Below, one piece after another: positions 44,153 to 56,110 of a stretch of DNA of 64,000 nt. The DNA is taken from the NCBI RefSeq assembly GCF_022376445.1, contig NW_025955125.1:1-64000 (forward strand), read 5' to 3'. The DNA is from Fomitopsis serialis (Eukaryota; Basidiomycota; Agaricomycetes; Polyporales; Fomitopsidaceae). Made by a program: the position numbers and the translations under genes. The notes under the pieces were generated by a model. It saw only the letters and a program-made list of their open reading frames with translations. It ran no database searches and had not been told where the DNA came from. The stretch's first letter is position 1, and every line of letters begins with the position of its first letter.

Positions 44153-46475
44153 CACAGTGAAAATCGGACCTGCCCGAACTAAGCCAGGGCCTGCCCGGAG
44201 CAGGCCTTGACAGCCATTTGACGTGTTCCACCTGCTCCGAGCTGCCCCCACCTGCCGCATTGGTTCTATCGGCGTCTCTCAATGGCGTTTTGTAACTTTA
44301 GACACTTTCTTAGCTCGCTTACGCGCTATGGCCGTCCGCCTTAGTGCTTTAATGCCACCCCGCATCTCGTTAACATGAACGCCTCGATCGTAAGCCGTAC
44401 GCGTAAGTCTCTTTAGCTTCGCTAACACTCTTCACTTGTGCGTTAACGCGTCCACGTTAGCCTTCCGCGCTCCGCCCAGTTCCTTGAGCCATCCACCTCC
44501 CGACCCCGTGACTTGCACGCCCGACCTCCGATGACGCCATGCAGACGCGAGAGACTCCAAGTCTTTCCGACTGCAGACGGCCTTCGCTTTACACCGCCAC
44601 GTCGACATCCGCCGACATCTTATTCCACGACGTGCACAGGCACGCACTCCCTTCTGACTTTATGAATCACTCTATTCGTATCAAACGTGCGCAGGGCGGG
44701 CGGGCGGTTGGGCTGCAGGCGGCCAGGAGTGTGTGAGTGAGTAGTACATTACACAGAGTGTCGCGCCAGCTCTCCTTTGTTTTCAGACATAGGATCGTGA
44801 CCCGCGACGGGGTGGATGGGCTATAGTGCCGCAGCTGATACATGTGCCGCACGGGCGAGCGAGGGTGAGCCTGAGGGTGAGTCTGGGTTGTGCGAACGGC
44901 GACTTCGCGTAGCCGTTTGTGGGGTACAATGCCTTCCTGCACTAATCAGCTATCTGTTGACCCTGGGGTTGGCGTGCAGATCTAGTCCGAGTCGAATATG
45001 TCGAACGTCGCCGCCAAACTACTGGCGGAGCCTGGCGCTCGACCCGTTGTCACCGCTGCATGATGCTCTCGAGTACGCTGTTCTAGGTCTGGCGATGCGA
45101 ACAGACGCTGCGGGACTCCGGCGCAATCCCGCACGCCCGGTGTCCGCCAAATGCGCCCTCGTACGGGTATTGCCAAAAGAGGCAACCCCGCGAGCGTCCA
45201 AACTCGCAGGGAATCTGAGGCATGCCCCCCTCCATCCGCCAGGTCGACTCGCGAACGGCCTCAGGCACAGCAACACGGCGCACACGCGCGCGGCGAGCAC
45301 CCACGGCAAAGGCCCCGCACGCAAACCTAGCCGACGAAGACACCGCGGGCCTGGGCGCAGCGACGAACTCACGACAGGTGTGGACGACGAATACACGGCA
45401 AGCGTGAACGACGAGCGGACGGCGGGGACGAATGAACGGCTGGCGGGGATGGGCGAGGGCGAGGTCGAGGGCGAGGTCGAGGGCCAGAGCCAGGTGAGTC
45501 CAGCCACACGCGAAAGGGCTCGCTAACAGCGAGCACAGGACGCGGTGACGTGCAGCGCGACGCGCACGACGACGGCGAGCACGCAGGGCCAATGCCCTGC
45601 GTGTAGGCACGGCCGACGAACAAGCGGCGCGCGGACGGGCCGACGCACAGGGCGACCGCGAGCATGCAGGGCCAATGCCCAGCATGCAAGCACGGCCGAT
45701 GAACGGATCGCGCGGGGATCAGCAAAAGACGGAAGACAGCGACGTGGACAGGGCCGAGGCGTGCGCAACACACGCCAACTGCGAGCGCGGAGGACGAATG
45801 TCCAGTGCACAGACGCGGTCGACGAACGCGCACACAGGTAAGCGGAAGGGAGGCCGAGGAGGCACACAATCGGGTGGGCGGGCGTGTACACAACCGGGCG
45901 GGACCACAACCGGGCGGGACCACAACCGGGCGGGACCACAACTGGGCGGCGACGCACGCACGGCAACCACGAGCGCGCAGGGCAAATGCCCAGCACGCAA
46001 GCGCGGTCGACGAACGAGCCGCGCGCGCGAGCGACACACAGGAGACGGCGACGGTGGACAGGGCGTGTACAACACACGCCGACTGCGAGCGCGTAGGGCC
46101 AGTGCCCCGCATGCAAACGCAGCCGACGAGCGTGTCGCAGGTAGTGAATGGGGGGCGAACGGACGAGGACAAGCGGGCGGGAGGCCGGGAGGCGTAGTAG
46201 TAGTGCAATGTATATTAGTGTAGTAGCATTATAATCGACGGCAGTTTACAGCAGGTTATAGCAGATTACGGACCTGCCCCCAGCTGCCCAGACCTGCCCG
46301 CAGACTAAGACGCCTGCTCTCGGCAGGTTGGGGCAGGTTATGCGTTAAGGCCGTGTTTCAATTGCCTGCCCCCAGTCAACCGAGAGCTGCCCGTAGTGTA
46401 GTCGTTGACAGCAGCTGTCAAGACCTTTTCCGGGCAGGTGTCAGCTTAGTTCGGGCAGGTCCGGTTTTCACTGTG
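44153..46475. mobile_element. non-autonomous DNA transposon with ~63-bp terminal inverted repeats
   Basis: The left end from 44153 (CACAGTGAAAA, then CGGACCTGCCCGAACTAAG) is repeated inverted at the right end up to 46475. About 63 bp align without gaps at roughly 85% identity. The flanks are cctgagg at 44146-44152 and 46476-46482, a 7-bp candidate target duplication; the left flank already holds tandem ctgagg copies, so this is not conclusive. Both subterminal zones are crowded with CCTGCCC/GGGCAGG motifs, as seen where hAT-type transposases bind. The 2.3-kb interior has no transposase; its ORFs are low-complexity by-products of minisatellites. Superfamily is unsure (hAT-like or a related TIR type). 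Confidence 0.72.
45285..46140. repeat. degenerate palindromic minisatellite inside the element
   Basis: At least six irregularly spaced copies of a ~50-bp GC-rich unit, with starts near 45285, 45575, 45659, 45780, 45970 and 46085. Each has a core like GGGCCAATGCCC, an inverted repeat, then GCATGC-like and GGCCGACGAACG blocks. Between them, at about 45889-45949, is a 16-bp tandem run (cacaaccgggcgggac, three copies and a variant). Confidence 0.7.
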
Positions 46476-46482
46476 CCTGAGG

Positions 46483-47216
46483 AGCGATGCGGCCATTGCC
46501 CTGAGCAATACCTGGCGTGGTAGATCGAAGACAATCGTTGCAGCGTCGATTGCGGCTCCGCTCGCCGCTCGCCGATCATACGCTTCAAGTTGTTTTCGCG
46601 ACCTCGCTGCACGCCGGCACTGGCAGTTCACGAGTCCGAGTGAACGTGCATACACTAAAACCACTGCACGCGCATGGTGTGGAGATGCACAGGCTCGGGT
46701 GCAGAAAGACCGATGCTCGGAACTCACGAGGGTAGGCTTATGCAGGCATCGCGTAGGCGGACTGGACCCACTATGACCTGAACGGTGGTCAGTCTAGGGT
46801 GGACGTAGTGGCTGTGTGCACGGTGTACACTTCCACCGACCTAACTCCCGCAGCCTCATCGGCAGTTTGTTAGATCTGTGGTAAGCATCCCGCGACGCGG
46901 CCCACCGGCAGAAAGCAGGACAGTGGCTTTCGTTCCGTGATGCGGAGGTTGGTCAAGGAGGTTCCCTTGTCCTAAAAATCGAAGGCAGCATCTTTCAACA
47001 GAGAAACAAACAAATCGCGAAGCAAACGGGCAGTGACTGCATGTATAGTGGTGGCTGGGCGAAAATAACCCAGCCACCAAGCCACCAAGCCGTACCGAGT
47101 CTAGCGCCCATTACCACCGGCGCACGCACGTTTTCAACTTGCAGCAGCATACTGCAGCTGATGGATATGCAATACATTTCACCAACAGAACAAATGTTTG
47201 CAAACAGGACTCTACG
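46483..47216. other. gene-free stretch after the inverted-repeat element
   Basis: About 730 bp with short motif-free ORFs; includes a small ccaagccaccaagcc repeat near 47080. Downstream (3') side of the large membrane protein gene. Confidence 0.55.
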
Positions 47217-50200
47217 CTAGACGTCATGTACTGCGCTGCTTTGTCCCTTGAAGGAATCGGGATCGTCCACAGTGGTCTGGGTCTCGACACCGTCCAATAA
47301 GACATATCGCCCGTTCTCCATGCGCACATCAAGTGCCAGTCCCTTCGACTGCACACCAGACCGCCAGAATGGGCTAAGGCCGAACCACACGGCCATCTTG
47401 GCAAGGAACGGTCGATGCTTTGGTTTTGTCTTTCTGAGCTCGTCGTCAAGAATGCCTTCCCAACGATAGTAAGGGCGTGCACGAATGGATACGTCATCAT
47501 AGTCGGTGCCTGCTCCGGTACCGAGCGTTGATGGTTGCATGAGAGTCTTCATGTCGACTTCTTCCATATCGAGCTCAGAGGTGTCCTCCCCAAGGTGCAA
47601 GACATTGGCCTAGAGTGCGCGAGTCAGCGCAAGTGGTGCAAGTCCAATACAAGGGCTTACCCCATGCGAGCCATGGAAAACGATGTCATTCATTCGCAGA
47701 TACATCTTGTTGAGCAAGCCGGCGTCGAAGAAATCGTCCCACTTCGCCTTCTTGTGCAATAGACCACGCTGAGTCAGGAAGGCCTCGAGCGCGGCACGGG
47801 GCAGAGGGGTATATGCTATTGAAGAAGGATAATGGGGGTCGAAATCTGACGCATGTTTCTGCAGAGCGCTGATAGTATTGTAGTTCCGTCTCCACAAGTC
47901 GTCCTGAGAACGGTGACAATCCACCTCAGTGCATGGCCGGGCCACAACAGACGAGATACGTACCCAGTAGACATACCACCATGTGGCCAATTCCGACGCA
48001 GACACTCCGGACCACCTCTCGTACGTGACCTCGAAGATCGGGCGGCTCGTGTTCACCAATTCGCGCACGCGCGTGTCGCGTTCCAGCTCCTGAACGACAC
48101 TCACAACGTCTGCAGGTAAGCGAGGCTGATTATAGACGGCGGCCAGGAATTGATACGTGAGGACGTCTGCTTTCCACTGGCACTCCCGTCTGCTGTGATG
48201 TCGATAACTGCGCAGAACCATCTCAAGCGGTACCAGATGTTCTGCAATCAGTCGCTCGTTCATAGTCAAGAACCGAGCGAGAGGCTGGGTAAGATCGAGA
48301 TCATCTGTGAGACCAATGATAGACCCGTCGACTGTGACGCCCTTCGCGTATGTCAGTTCCACGTCGAATCCGCTACCCAAATCGACTCCTTCCCAAGGTA
48401 GGGTCCCGCGACGTTTGATGCGGAAAGTACAAGTCTTGTAGTGGATGACGGCTTGGGCTCCGTACCGCTTGCGACAACAGCACCACCCTGTGTCTTCGCC
48501 AACGTTCTTCAGAATAATCAGCACTCGACCCAACTCAATTGCCTTCTGTCAACTGATACTCACCCGGACGTAATCATAGGGCCACATGACGACTAGCCCA
48601 TCCATGGCTCGTAGGGCCAGTCGCATCTCACGCTTTCGACGAATGTGAGGGCTCGAGTTCTGAGCAACATACTCTTCTAGCTGTGACAAGTTCTGCAGAG
48701 CTCTCAATGGACCGTCGTCGTAGCGAATGACCTTCGAGGAGAAATAAGAGAATGGTTCAATTGGTTCTTGCACCTGAGACTTACCAAAGTCGGTGGGAAC
48801 GGAATCCACCAAGCGTTGCCAAAGAAGTGCGTGCACTTCGGGAGAGGTGCATCTGGAGGTTTCCAATAGCAGTCGGGACCAATGAAGTGATCTTGAATGT
48901 CTCTCTCGAGGCGACGGAAGAGAGCGGCGTCAGGTCCAGCTATAAGCGCAACAGCCTTGTAATAGGAGATTGACCCCACTTCACGGAGTATCTGGCGTTT
49001 GGGGGCTCGTCAACTATTCGTGTACGATGCGATGAAGGCATACCTTCAGGTTCTCCACCATACGTTCCCCAGGTGTGCCCTTGAACTCGGTCAGATAAGG
49101 AGGGAACTCCTCGTCTCGCGCTTCCTTGAAGTCCATTGGCTGTTCCTTCGGTATTTCAGTAGTTGGGTTGGTTAGAAACAACGTCATAAGGGCTTCCTGC
49201 CAGATCCGTCGTCGTGTATGGGGAGATGATTGTGAAAGGTCAACCCTTCGCAGTATCAGTACGGAGTTACGCCAGGGGGAGGCATCACATACCGAGGAGA
49301 AAACATATCAATGCCTGGAACACTGTCGCGTGAGCTATGAGTACGAAGCGATCAGGGCCGAATACGTACTGAAATCAATGCGACGTGCAAGCCCTAAGCA
49401 AGCAGGTCAGCTAGTACGGAAGTCATGACTCATTGGACATACTTTTGACGAGGCGACGTGTGATGTCCATGTTAATGATGGTGAAATCTGCGCCCAGAAT
49501 GTAAGGATAGCGATGACAGCGATTGTCCCAAGCATTGCTTACAGAAACTGAGTCCATAAGTTACAATGTAAATTCTGCGGCCCATGTCAGCAATGCCCGC
49601 GGCGAATGTTAGGAATCAACCTCACATATCAAGAACGACTCCGTTCAATATGCTTGATCCGGGTATATTCAGAGCCACTCCAAGGGCTACTGCAGACGTG
49701 AGGACGTAATTCAATCGTGAAAACCACTCCGAGGCGTTGTTGATGGGATTCAGAAAGGGTGCGTAGATGCCTTGAAGGATAAAGTAGACGAGCATCGCAA
49801 GCAACAAGACGATTTGACGGGCGACTGCCACCCATTTACTAGAAAGGGTGCGGAAGAGGCAGTTGCCTGGGTCGATGACCGCCGTGATCAAGAGCGTCGT
49901 GAGCTTTGCGAGGAGGAACACGCATTCGTACGTTCCCCAACCCCTGCGAAACCCTGGACGCATGATTGGTTTTGCACCCAAGTCACAATGCACGAAAACA
50001 CTGACCGCTGTACAGGAAGTTCAGTGAGTTTTTGTCGCGATTCAATAAGCGTTGGTATTCGCGATTCATGTCGCTGTTACTCCTGGGTGCGCCCAATTCC
50101 GTAAAGCGGTCAACGACCGGGACAACTTTCTTGATCGTGTGGTACAGACGAATAGGAAACCAGATTGTCAGCTGAAGTCAAAGTGTCAGAAAAGCATAGG

Positions 50201-52082
50201 GCCTAAAAGGAATTACAATACCCCAGCGATGCAGGCGGTGGCAAGGATGACCAGGACAGGCGCATAGTTGACCGCGTCAAGCTTCATGCTTGTCGTCCAA
50301 CAGAAATCGAGAGGCGCACGGTACTCGTCCGGCGGACCCAAGGGTGCCACGGTTGGGGGGTTAGACGTCGAGTTCGTATACGGATTTGGGACGACCCAGA
50401 GATCGTTTGACCAGACTAGGATGTGCATGGCTATGGTGCTAACAGGCAGATAGATGACGGTCAGCAAAAAGCTGACCAGCAGGATAAGCCAAGAATGTTT
50501 GGGGTATTCCAGAGATTGTTGCCCTTCCGGGACGCGGATGGTGGTACATTGAGAGGTTGCCCGATAGAAGTAATATAAGAGCAAGCCGGATACGATCATG
50601 CATATTATGAGGAAGACGGTAGATTCTGTGGTTGTCGACGCGAAGTTTAAGGCCAAAATGTTCGGGCTGTTCGCGTTTCAGCAATTACACTGCATCATGA
50701 GGTGTCGAACATACATTTTGACGAGGAACAATTCTCGCCAACGATCCTTGAATGTATTACTGGAGGACACTATCCGATCTATTAAGGGCTTGCTAGCTCA
50801 CATAGGGCACGGCGTCTTACCAACAGTACTCAGAATGAGTGCGAAAATCTGAAGCGTGTCGAATAGTCCTTGGACGCTGTAGTAGGACGCCAGTGCACTT
50901 GATCCCTACCAATACATGTCATCTCTTGTGCGAAACGAGGTCATGGACTTGCTATGCACACACCGTTATGCCAATGGTCAAGCTAAGAAGAGTGGAGAAG
51001 ATCGAGTCACAATTCCTCCATCCCGGTGCTACCGTCGCGTTGTGCTCCAGATCGGCCAGCGTCTTCTTGGTGTCCGCTAATGCTTGCATAGGCGGAAACA
51101 TGGCCATAGTTGGCGCCTTGCCCTTCTTGCTCTGTTCGATCGCTACATACGACGGTGCTGGGAGCGAGGCGATATAGTCGTCTAACTTTGGCAAATAGAG
51201 TGCTGGCGCCTTCCTCGAAAACACCGTTGCCAGTGGAATGGGGGTATGAGGTCCCAGCTGTACCCGTCCTACAGCGGTGGTAGTCGAGCTCACAGACAGC
51301 CTCTGCAAGCGTGACATTGCAGTGGTCGAAGATGATGGTGCCCCTGTACGCAGGCCTGACGACGTAGAGGGCCTCGGAGAATCTCGAGGTAGGCCGTCGT
51401 TAACGTTGTCATGACGCTGCAGAGAACTCATCTGAATGGCCTCCGGGACAACCTTCGTGTTCGCGAATGGTACGCGTGAAGTCGTGTAGGATCGTCCAGA
51501 CGCCATGGGTAACCCATCCGTCACGTCAACCGAGTAGTCGTACCCGTATTGGCTATGGCTTGAGCTAGTGAGGGCATCGTCCTGTCTCTCTCCTGGAGCC
51601 TGCGCATGAGCGAGAAGTGCGGCGTCCTCTCCATCGTCTTCAGCCTGACTTGGCTCCCGGCGTCGCAGTAAGGGGTGTGCCAGAAAACTTGGAGGTGCAG
51701 GGGATGCATCGGTGCCAGTCAGATGCCCCTCGGACGACCCAGCTGATCCTTGAGGAACATCCAAGTGTTGTACCGGGTCTACCTGAAGTCTCGAGGAAGA
51801 AGGTCGCTTCCGAGTCGAAGACGGTTGTGGTTCGAAGAGCTCGACCAAATCCTGCACTGCCATGCGTAGACGACCTAACCAGATCTGAGCGACGCGTCTT
51901 CTCAGTGTTCGGTCAAGGGGGGGAGCGCGAGAGATGTGAGTGCCATGCTTCGGGGCGGACGTGCTGGGTGCTCGAGCGGTGGCAGCAGTCGAAGCAGGAA
52001 CGCTGATGCGTTTGAGCACGTGTGTCGACCACTGCCAAACTTTCCCGAAACAAGGCAGCTCTGCCTATGCGACCGGGTTCAT
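47217..52082 (-). CDS. very large multi-pass membrane protein, function unknown
   Basis: A gene of nearly 4.9 kb with many exons, over 1,100 residues. Start inferred as MNP plus a 46-nt intron (gtcgca...ggcag) leading to WSTHVLKRISVP. Residues ~15-330 are Ser/Pro-rich, cytosolic-looking and disordered. Hydrophobic segments follow: TVFLIICMIVSGLLLYYFYR, SWLILLVSFLLTVIYLPVST, VLVILATACIAG, CVFLLAKLTTLLITAVID, IVLLLAMLVYFILQGIYAPF and YVLTSAVALGVALNIPG, with an extracellular-like NPYTNSTSN loop. The last ~550 residues are soluble: PMDFKEARDEEFPPYLTEFK, WKPPDAPLPKCTHFFGNAWW, RNYNTISALQKHASDFDPHY, and NKMYLRMNDIVFHGSHG. I know no function for this architecture; it appears basidiomycete-specific. 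Middle exon borders are approximate. Confidence 0.75.
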
Positions 52083-52323
52083 GGTGGTCGGAGAAAAAGA
52101 GGCTGAATAATAAGAGATATAAGGTATGAAACTGCTACAGATACTGAGCCTAGTGGATACAATGGAAGGACGTCGATGATGTGTCAGTACAAGGCCTACG
52201 TGCGAGAGACACTGATGTAAGAATAATAAGCAACAGCAAACGAAGACGCCAGGATCCCTCCGTAATACCTTGGGATTGCCACCGGTTGATTCGACCAGGA
52301 CAAAATAGTACCCTGTATCGAAA

Positions 52324-54632
52324 TCAGAGGTGGTGTTTGGCAAAGGCAACTAGGCTGGTACTTACCACCCAACGCCCGGAGCTCCCGCCGGGAGTCCTTG
52401 CTGCTTCGTGTGCTGCATCGGTCTTGTCAGGATCGCTCGCGAGCTCGGATGAAGAATGTGTAGTCCTGATCGCTTCGCTCAAGTACTGGATGGTAGCAGT
52501 CTTCTTCCCAGTAACCTTCCAATTCCTCTGCAACTCCTGCTCCAACGGCAACAAGCCGCACACAATAGACGGTTTCTTCTTGATGATGTCGGCCAGCTCA
52601 GGTATGGGATTCTTCTGCATGAGCACTGAGGGGTGGATCGTCTCGTGCGTCACGGAGTCCGTCTTGACCGGCAACTCGCGTTGGATCTTCTCGGCAAGTT
52701 CGAAGATACCGACTATCGAGCTACGTCTCATCTCAGCATTGTGTACGAGGGCAAGATCTTAAAGTGGTACGCACTCGTGTGGAGAGAGCTCTCCCCATGG
52801 TTGCACTGCTTCGAGGCGCGATCCCAGGTAGTCCGTATCAAGGTAGAGTATGTCGCCGACATGTGCCTACAATCGGTGTGAGGATAGCCACGGAACATGC
52901 AACACAGAGTACTCACAGCCATCCATGCAAGGGTAAGGTTCGCCAGATCTGGTTCTCGGTAACCACCGCCGATCTGCGTGATGTTACATTCAATATCAAT
53001 GCGACTCAGTGTGCCAGACAAACTCACATCCGAATGACATCCTGCGAACCAGCACTACGTTGCTGTCAGTAACGACCCAGCGATGATACTCAAGGGCAAT
53101 AGAAGAATACCTGTCGCAGCACTTGCTGCTTCATTCTACCCGCTTCTGTTTGTCTAAATTTGGCACAATTCTACACCACGAAGAAGTCAGCGGTGTCTCT
53201 GCCGCCAATGAAGAGGGCTTACAAAGTCCGCCCTTCGTTCGTTCAGCGCCAACGCTTGGTATGCCTTTTCGATGTGGGGACCAAGCTCGGTGCTATGGAA
53301 ACCAAAGAGCGTTTTCACTGACTTGGAGAGTTTCGTCAACTCCTCTGGCAGGCCAACTGATCCAACGGTATCGAACACGCCAACACATCTGACAGACATG
53401 TGAGTACTGCGAGTCATCTCGAGAAGGCTATAGTACGGACTTCACCGAGAACCCTTCTGGTCCACCGGTCGCGCGTCTGCATCCTGGGCTGTCGGGCCCT
53501 GTCCAAGGCGCGATTTTTGTCTCCAATAGCGCCTTTTCTGTGCACGCAAAGATGAGACGTCTGGGCTGAGCGAAATCGACTGGACAGACCTTCAGGATCA
53601 AGGTCATCCTGGTTTCCAAGCTTTTGGAGCGCTATGAAGATATCCGCGAAGTGGTCCATTTCTGTGCGGCTCAGCACGCCGATCCTGCCCTGGAAGGGAA
53701 CCTCTGTCAAATGAAGGCGAACGATCGAGATCGAGATTTACGTACGATGAGCGCAGCTATTGTTCGAGCGGTATACGCGCCCTGTTAGTAGGATGAGCAA
53801 CCTCTCATGGGTAATGAACATCTCGACAGCGCTTACCCTGGAGAACCCGAAGAGCAAGATTTCATCACCGGGGTGATAATTTCTGACGGTGCACAAGTGA
53901 GCACTTGTGTCTGGTTGAAAGACAGCAAATTTACTGTGTGATAAAAGCATAGGCTTCTTCGACCTTGTCCGCTAACATGAACGGTTAGCATCGTGAAGGA
54001 AGCGGTTTACTACAACGCATACCAAGTGATGCACCGGTAGCACCTTCCAGATAGATATCAGCTACTCTGCAGAACATTGACGCGCCGAACCTCACCGTCA
54101 ACCAGTTCAGAATAAAAGTTGTTTGCGGATCCAACACCCGACTGGTAAAACACGACTTGGTGAACAGGTGGATTTCTGTCGACATATGTCAGCTACGCAC
54201 GTTGATGGCGCTGAGCTGATTGGTCATACTTACACTCTCGTGTCGACGTGTCGGACCGCTCGCGCTAGACGCTTCAGACCGGACGGCTTGTCAGCGAAAG
54301 CTTTGCTGACCAGTACAGCGTGACGCACCAGAACATTCGTGTACTTCCATTGTGCATCCACGACAGTACCGTCCTGCCATGTGCTGGAAAACGTCAGACT
54401 GTGTGTCCCAATACACTGCAAGCAATAAGACTTACCCATCGCAACAGACAACGATCCTCTTCTTCAATACAGAGACGCTATGCGGGGGATAAGTGGTCGT
54501 GCGCAGAGGAGGTGACTGAGCCAAGGCTTGTTGTATGGCAGGCTTGCCGCGTCGACTGACATCGTCGAAGGGTTTGTTGAATGCCGCAGGCGGGAACTGG
54601 GCCACGGGAGATATGGTCATCGAGTCGAGCAT
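52324..54632 (-). CDS. DUF2235 (Tle1-like) alpha/beta hydrolase, copy A
   Basis: More than ten exons, about 550 residues. Begins MLDSMTISPVAQFPPAAFNK. Domain motifs: RIVVCCDGTWQDG, VVFYQSGVGSANNFYSELVD, GATGASL, NYHPGDEILLFGFSRGAYTA (nucleophile Ser in G-F-S-R-G), DHFADIFIALQK, APWTGPDSPGC, CVGVFDTVGSVGLPEELTKL, AYQALALNERRADF and CWFAGCHSDIGGGYREPD (His region). A helical C-terminal region follows (THETIHPSVL, LLPLEQELQRNWKV). The domain is shared with bacterial type VI phospholipase effectors of the Tle1 type and is widespread in mushrooms as cytosolic proteins of unknown substrate. Copy B lies directly upstream on the same strand with the same exon plan, so the two arose by tandem duplication. 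Confidence 0.88.
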
Positions 54633-56110
54633 TGTTGCGATTGAGTGTTCTTGCGTTGCGGACCTCCCTACGCTGGTCGCTTATATGCGGTCGCAGAATG
54701 ATCGAAATTCAGACCATCCGTCATAATCATGATACCTGTCCTGGTACTCCCATGCTCCGCCGTGCGGAGATATTCTGTTTCGAACATGCGAGCGTTTCGA
54801 ATTCGTTCAGAGACCTCCGACCGGACAGCCACCCCGGGCCCGCGGTTGTAGTTTGGATGGGGCACAGGATTGCATCAGGCCATTGGGCTTGTCAAGATGA
54901 CTCCGACTAGTGTGAGAGTGTTGCGGTAGCCGAAACAGGAGTGGGTACATAAGATGAGATGCCAAAAGAATGGAAGAGTTACTTGAGCGCGGACATGAAC
55001 ACTAGGTATGGCTGAGCGCTGGGTTCGATCCGCACGCTTCACCAACGTACCGGTACAGTACCACTCCGACACCACAGCGCGAACGGAAGCCATCTGGTGA
55101 ATACCGTCGAGGGGTAAATCTCTACAATCTACGTCCCTTGTGGCATATGGCATCCGTCAACTTGGTTGACGGCACACACAGGCATCACAACATACCATTT
55201 TCTGTGGTTCGATATGGCATACGAACTTACCAATGACATACTAGTGCCTTGTGGTATATTAGGTCCGGGATTTGGTCAGATCCCGGTGCGCTGCTGTGAC
55301 TGTTGCTACACTGTCAGTGTGATCCGAACTTGTTGTACTCCACTGAGCGGTACGCATCGCCACACGCACGCCAGCTTGAACGCGCCCTGTACATGTTGCC
55401 CTAATGACTCAGTTACTACTTGGCCGACGTTACGCACGGGCCGCCCAGTACACGGAGCGCGAGCGATGGAACTGCTTAACTTGGCATGTTACAGTATGAG
55501 TCGGCGCTTAGCTTAATGACCCGCAAGTTTGACGCAAGCCCCAGCGCGGCGACACTACATAGCACGACGCGAGCAGGAGGGTGTCACAGAATTCATCTCA
55601 AACAGCTAAGTCATTCGGATTTACCGGTGAGGCGCAGCCGCGTTCATCGATCATACGGTGCAACGCCGAGGATCACCACCATATCGTGGCCATTTCTCCG
55701 TAATGGCTTTGCATCGAGCGATCACAAGCTCACTGTTGCATCCCGAAGCCCGAGCGGTGCGGAGGAGGGTCGGGCGGATGATTCCGAGCATCTGCAGCCA
55801 GGGGAAAAGACCATTGACAGACATGATATGCCATGCAAGATAGTGCCTGTCAATGTGGAGATCGAGCAGGCTGTCAGACAGCTGTCGTCGATGCTCGCCA
55901 CATTAACTTACCTCCGTATTAACGCACTCCGACAGAGCAATGAGCAAGTCAATTATTGACACATGACGAAGGGCATGACGCTCACTGGAGGCAATGACCA
56001 GGAGGCATTGTTGGACGTCAAACATTCAACCTGTCCAGGCCAGAACATGTGTTCCATGAAAAAAGGACGTTATCCGTCCGGAACACCTGTTACAACGCAT
56101 CTTCCGCGTA
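54633..56110 (-). other. gene-free stretch between the two DUF2235 copies
   Basis: 1.48 kb. Holds the copy A promoter, including a TATA-like gcatataagc on the minus strand at 54680-54689, about 50 bp from the ATG, and the copy B 3' region. ORFs such as plus 55486-55959 have no motif. I saw no remnant of a third copy. Confidence 0.5.
54680..54689 (-). promoter_or_regulatory. TATA-like box of DUF2235 copy A
   Basis: Minus-strand gcatataagc about 50 bp before the ATG at 54632. Confidence 0.35.

Noticed and set aside
45369..46208. 279-codon minus-strand ORF in the inverted-repeat element
   Set aside because: Low-complexity Cys/Arg/Pro peptide produced by minisatellite repeats, open in several frames at once; not a transposase.
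44146..46482. Interpretation of the inverted-repeat element as a CRISPR array or prophage remnant
   Set aside because: The host is a fungus; repeats are irregular and palindromic, with no spacer regularity, and the terminal inverted repeats explain the boundaries.
55018..55045. gggttcgatcc, tRNA T-loop-like
   Set aside because: The adjoining bases do not form a T stem, and no acceptor or anticodon arm is found on either strand.
55486..55959. 157-codon plus-strand ORF between the DUF2235 copies
   Set aside because: No domain, no splice context, does not resemble either neighbour.
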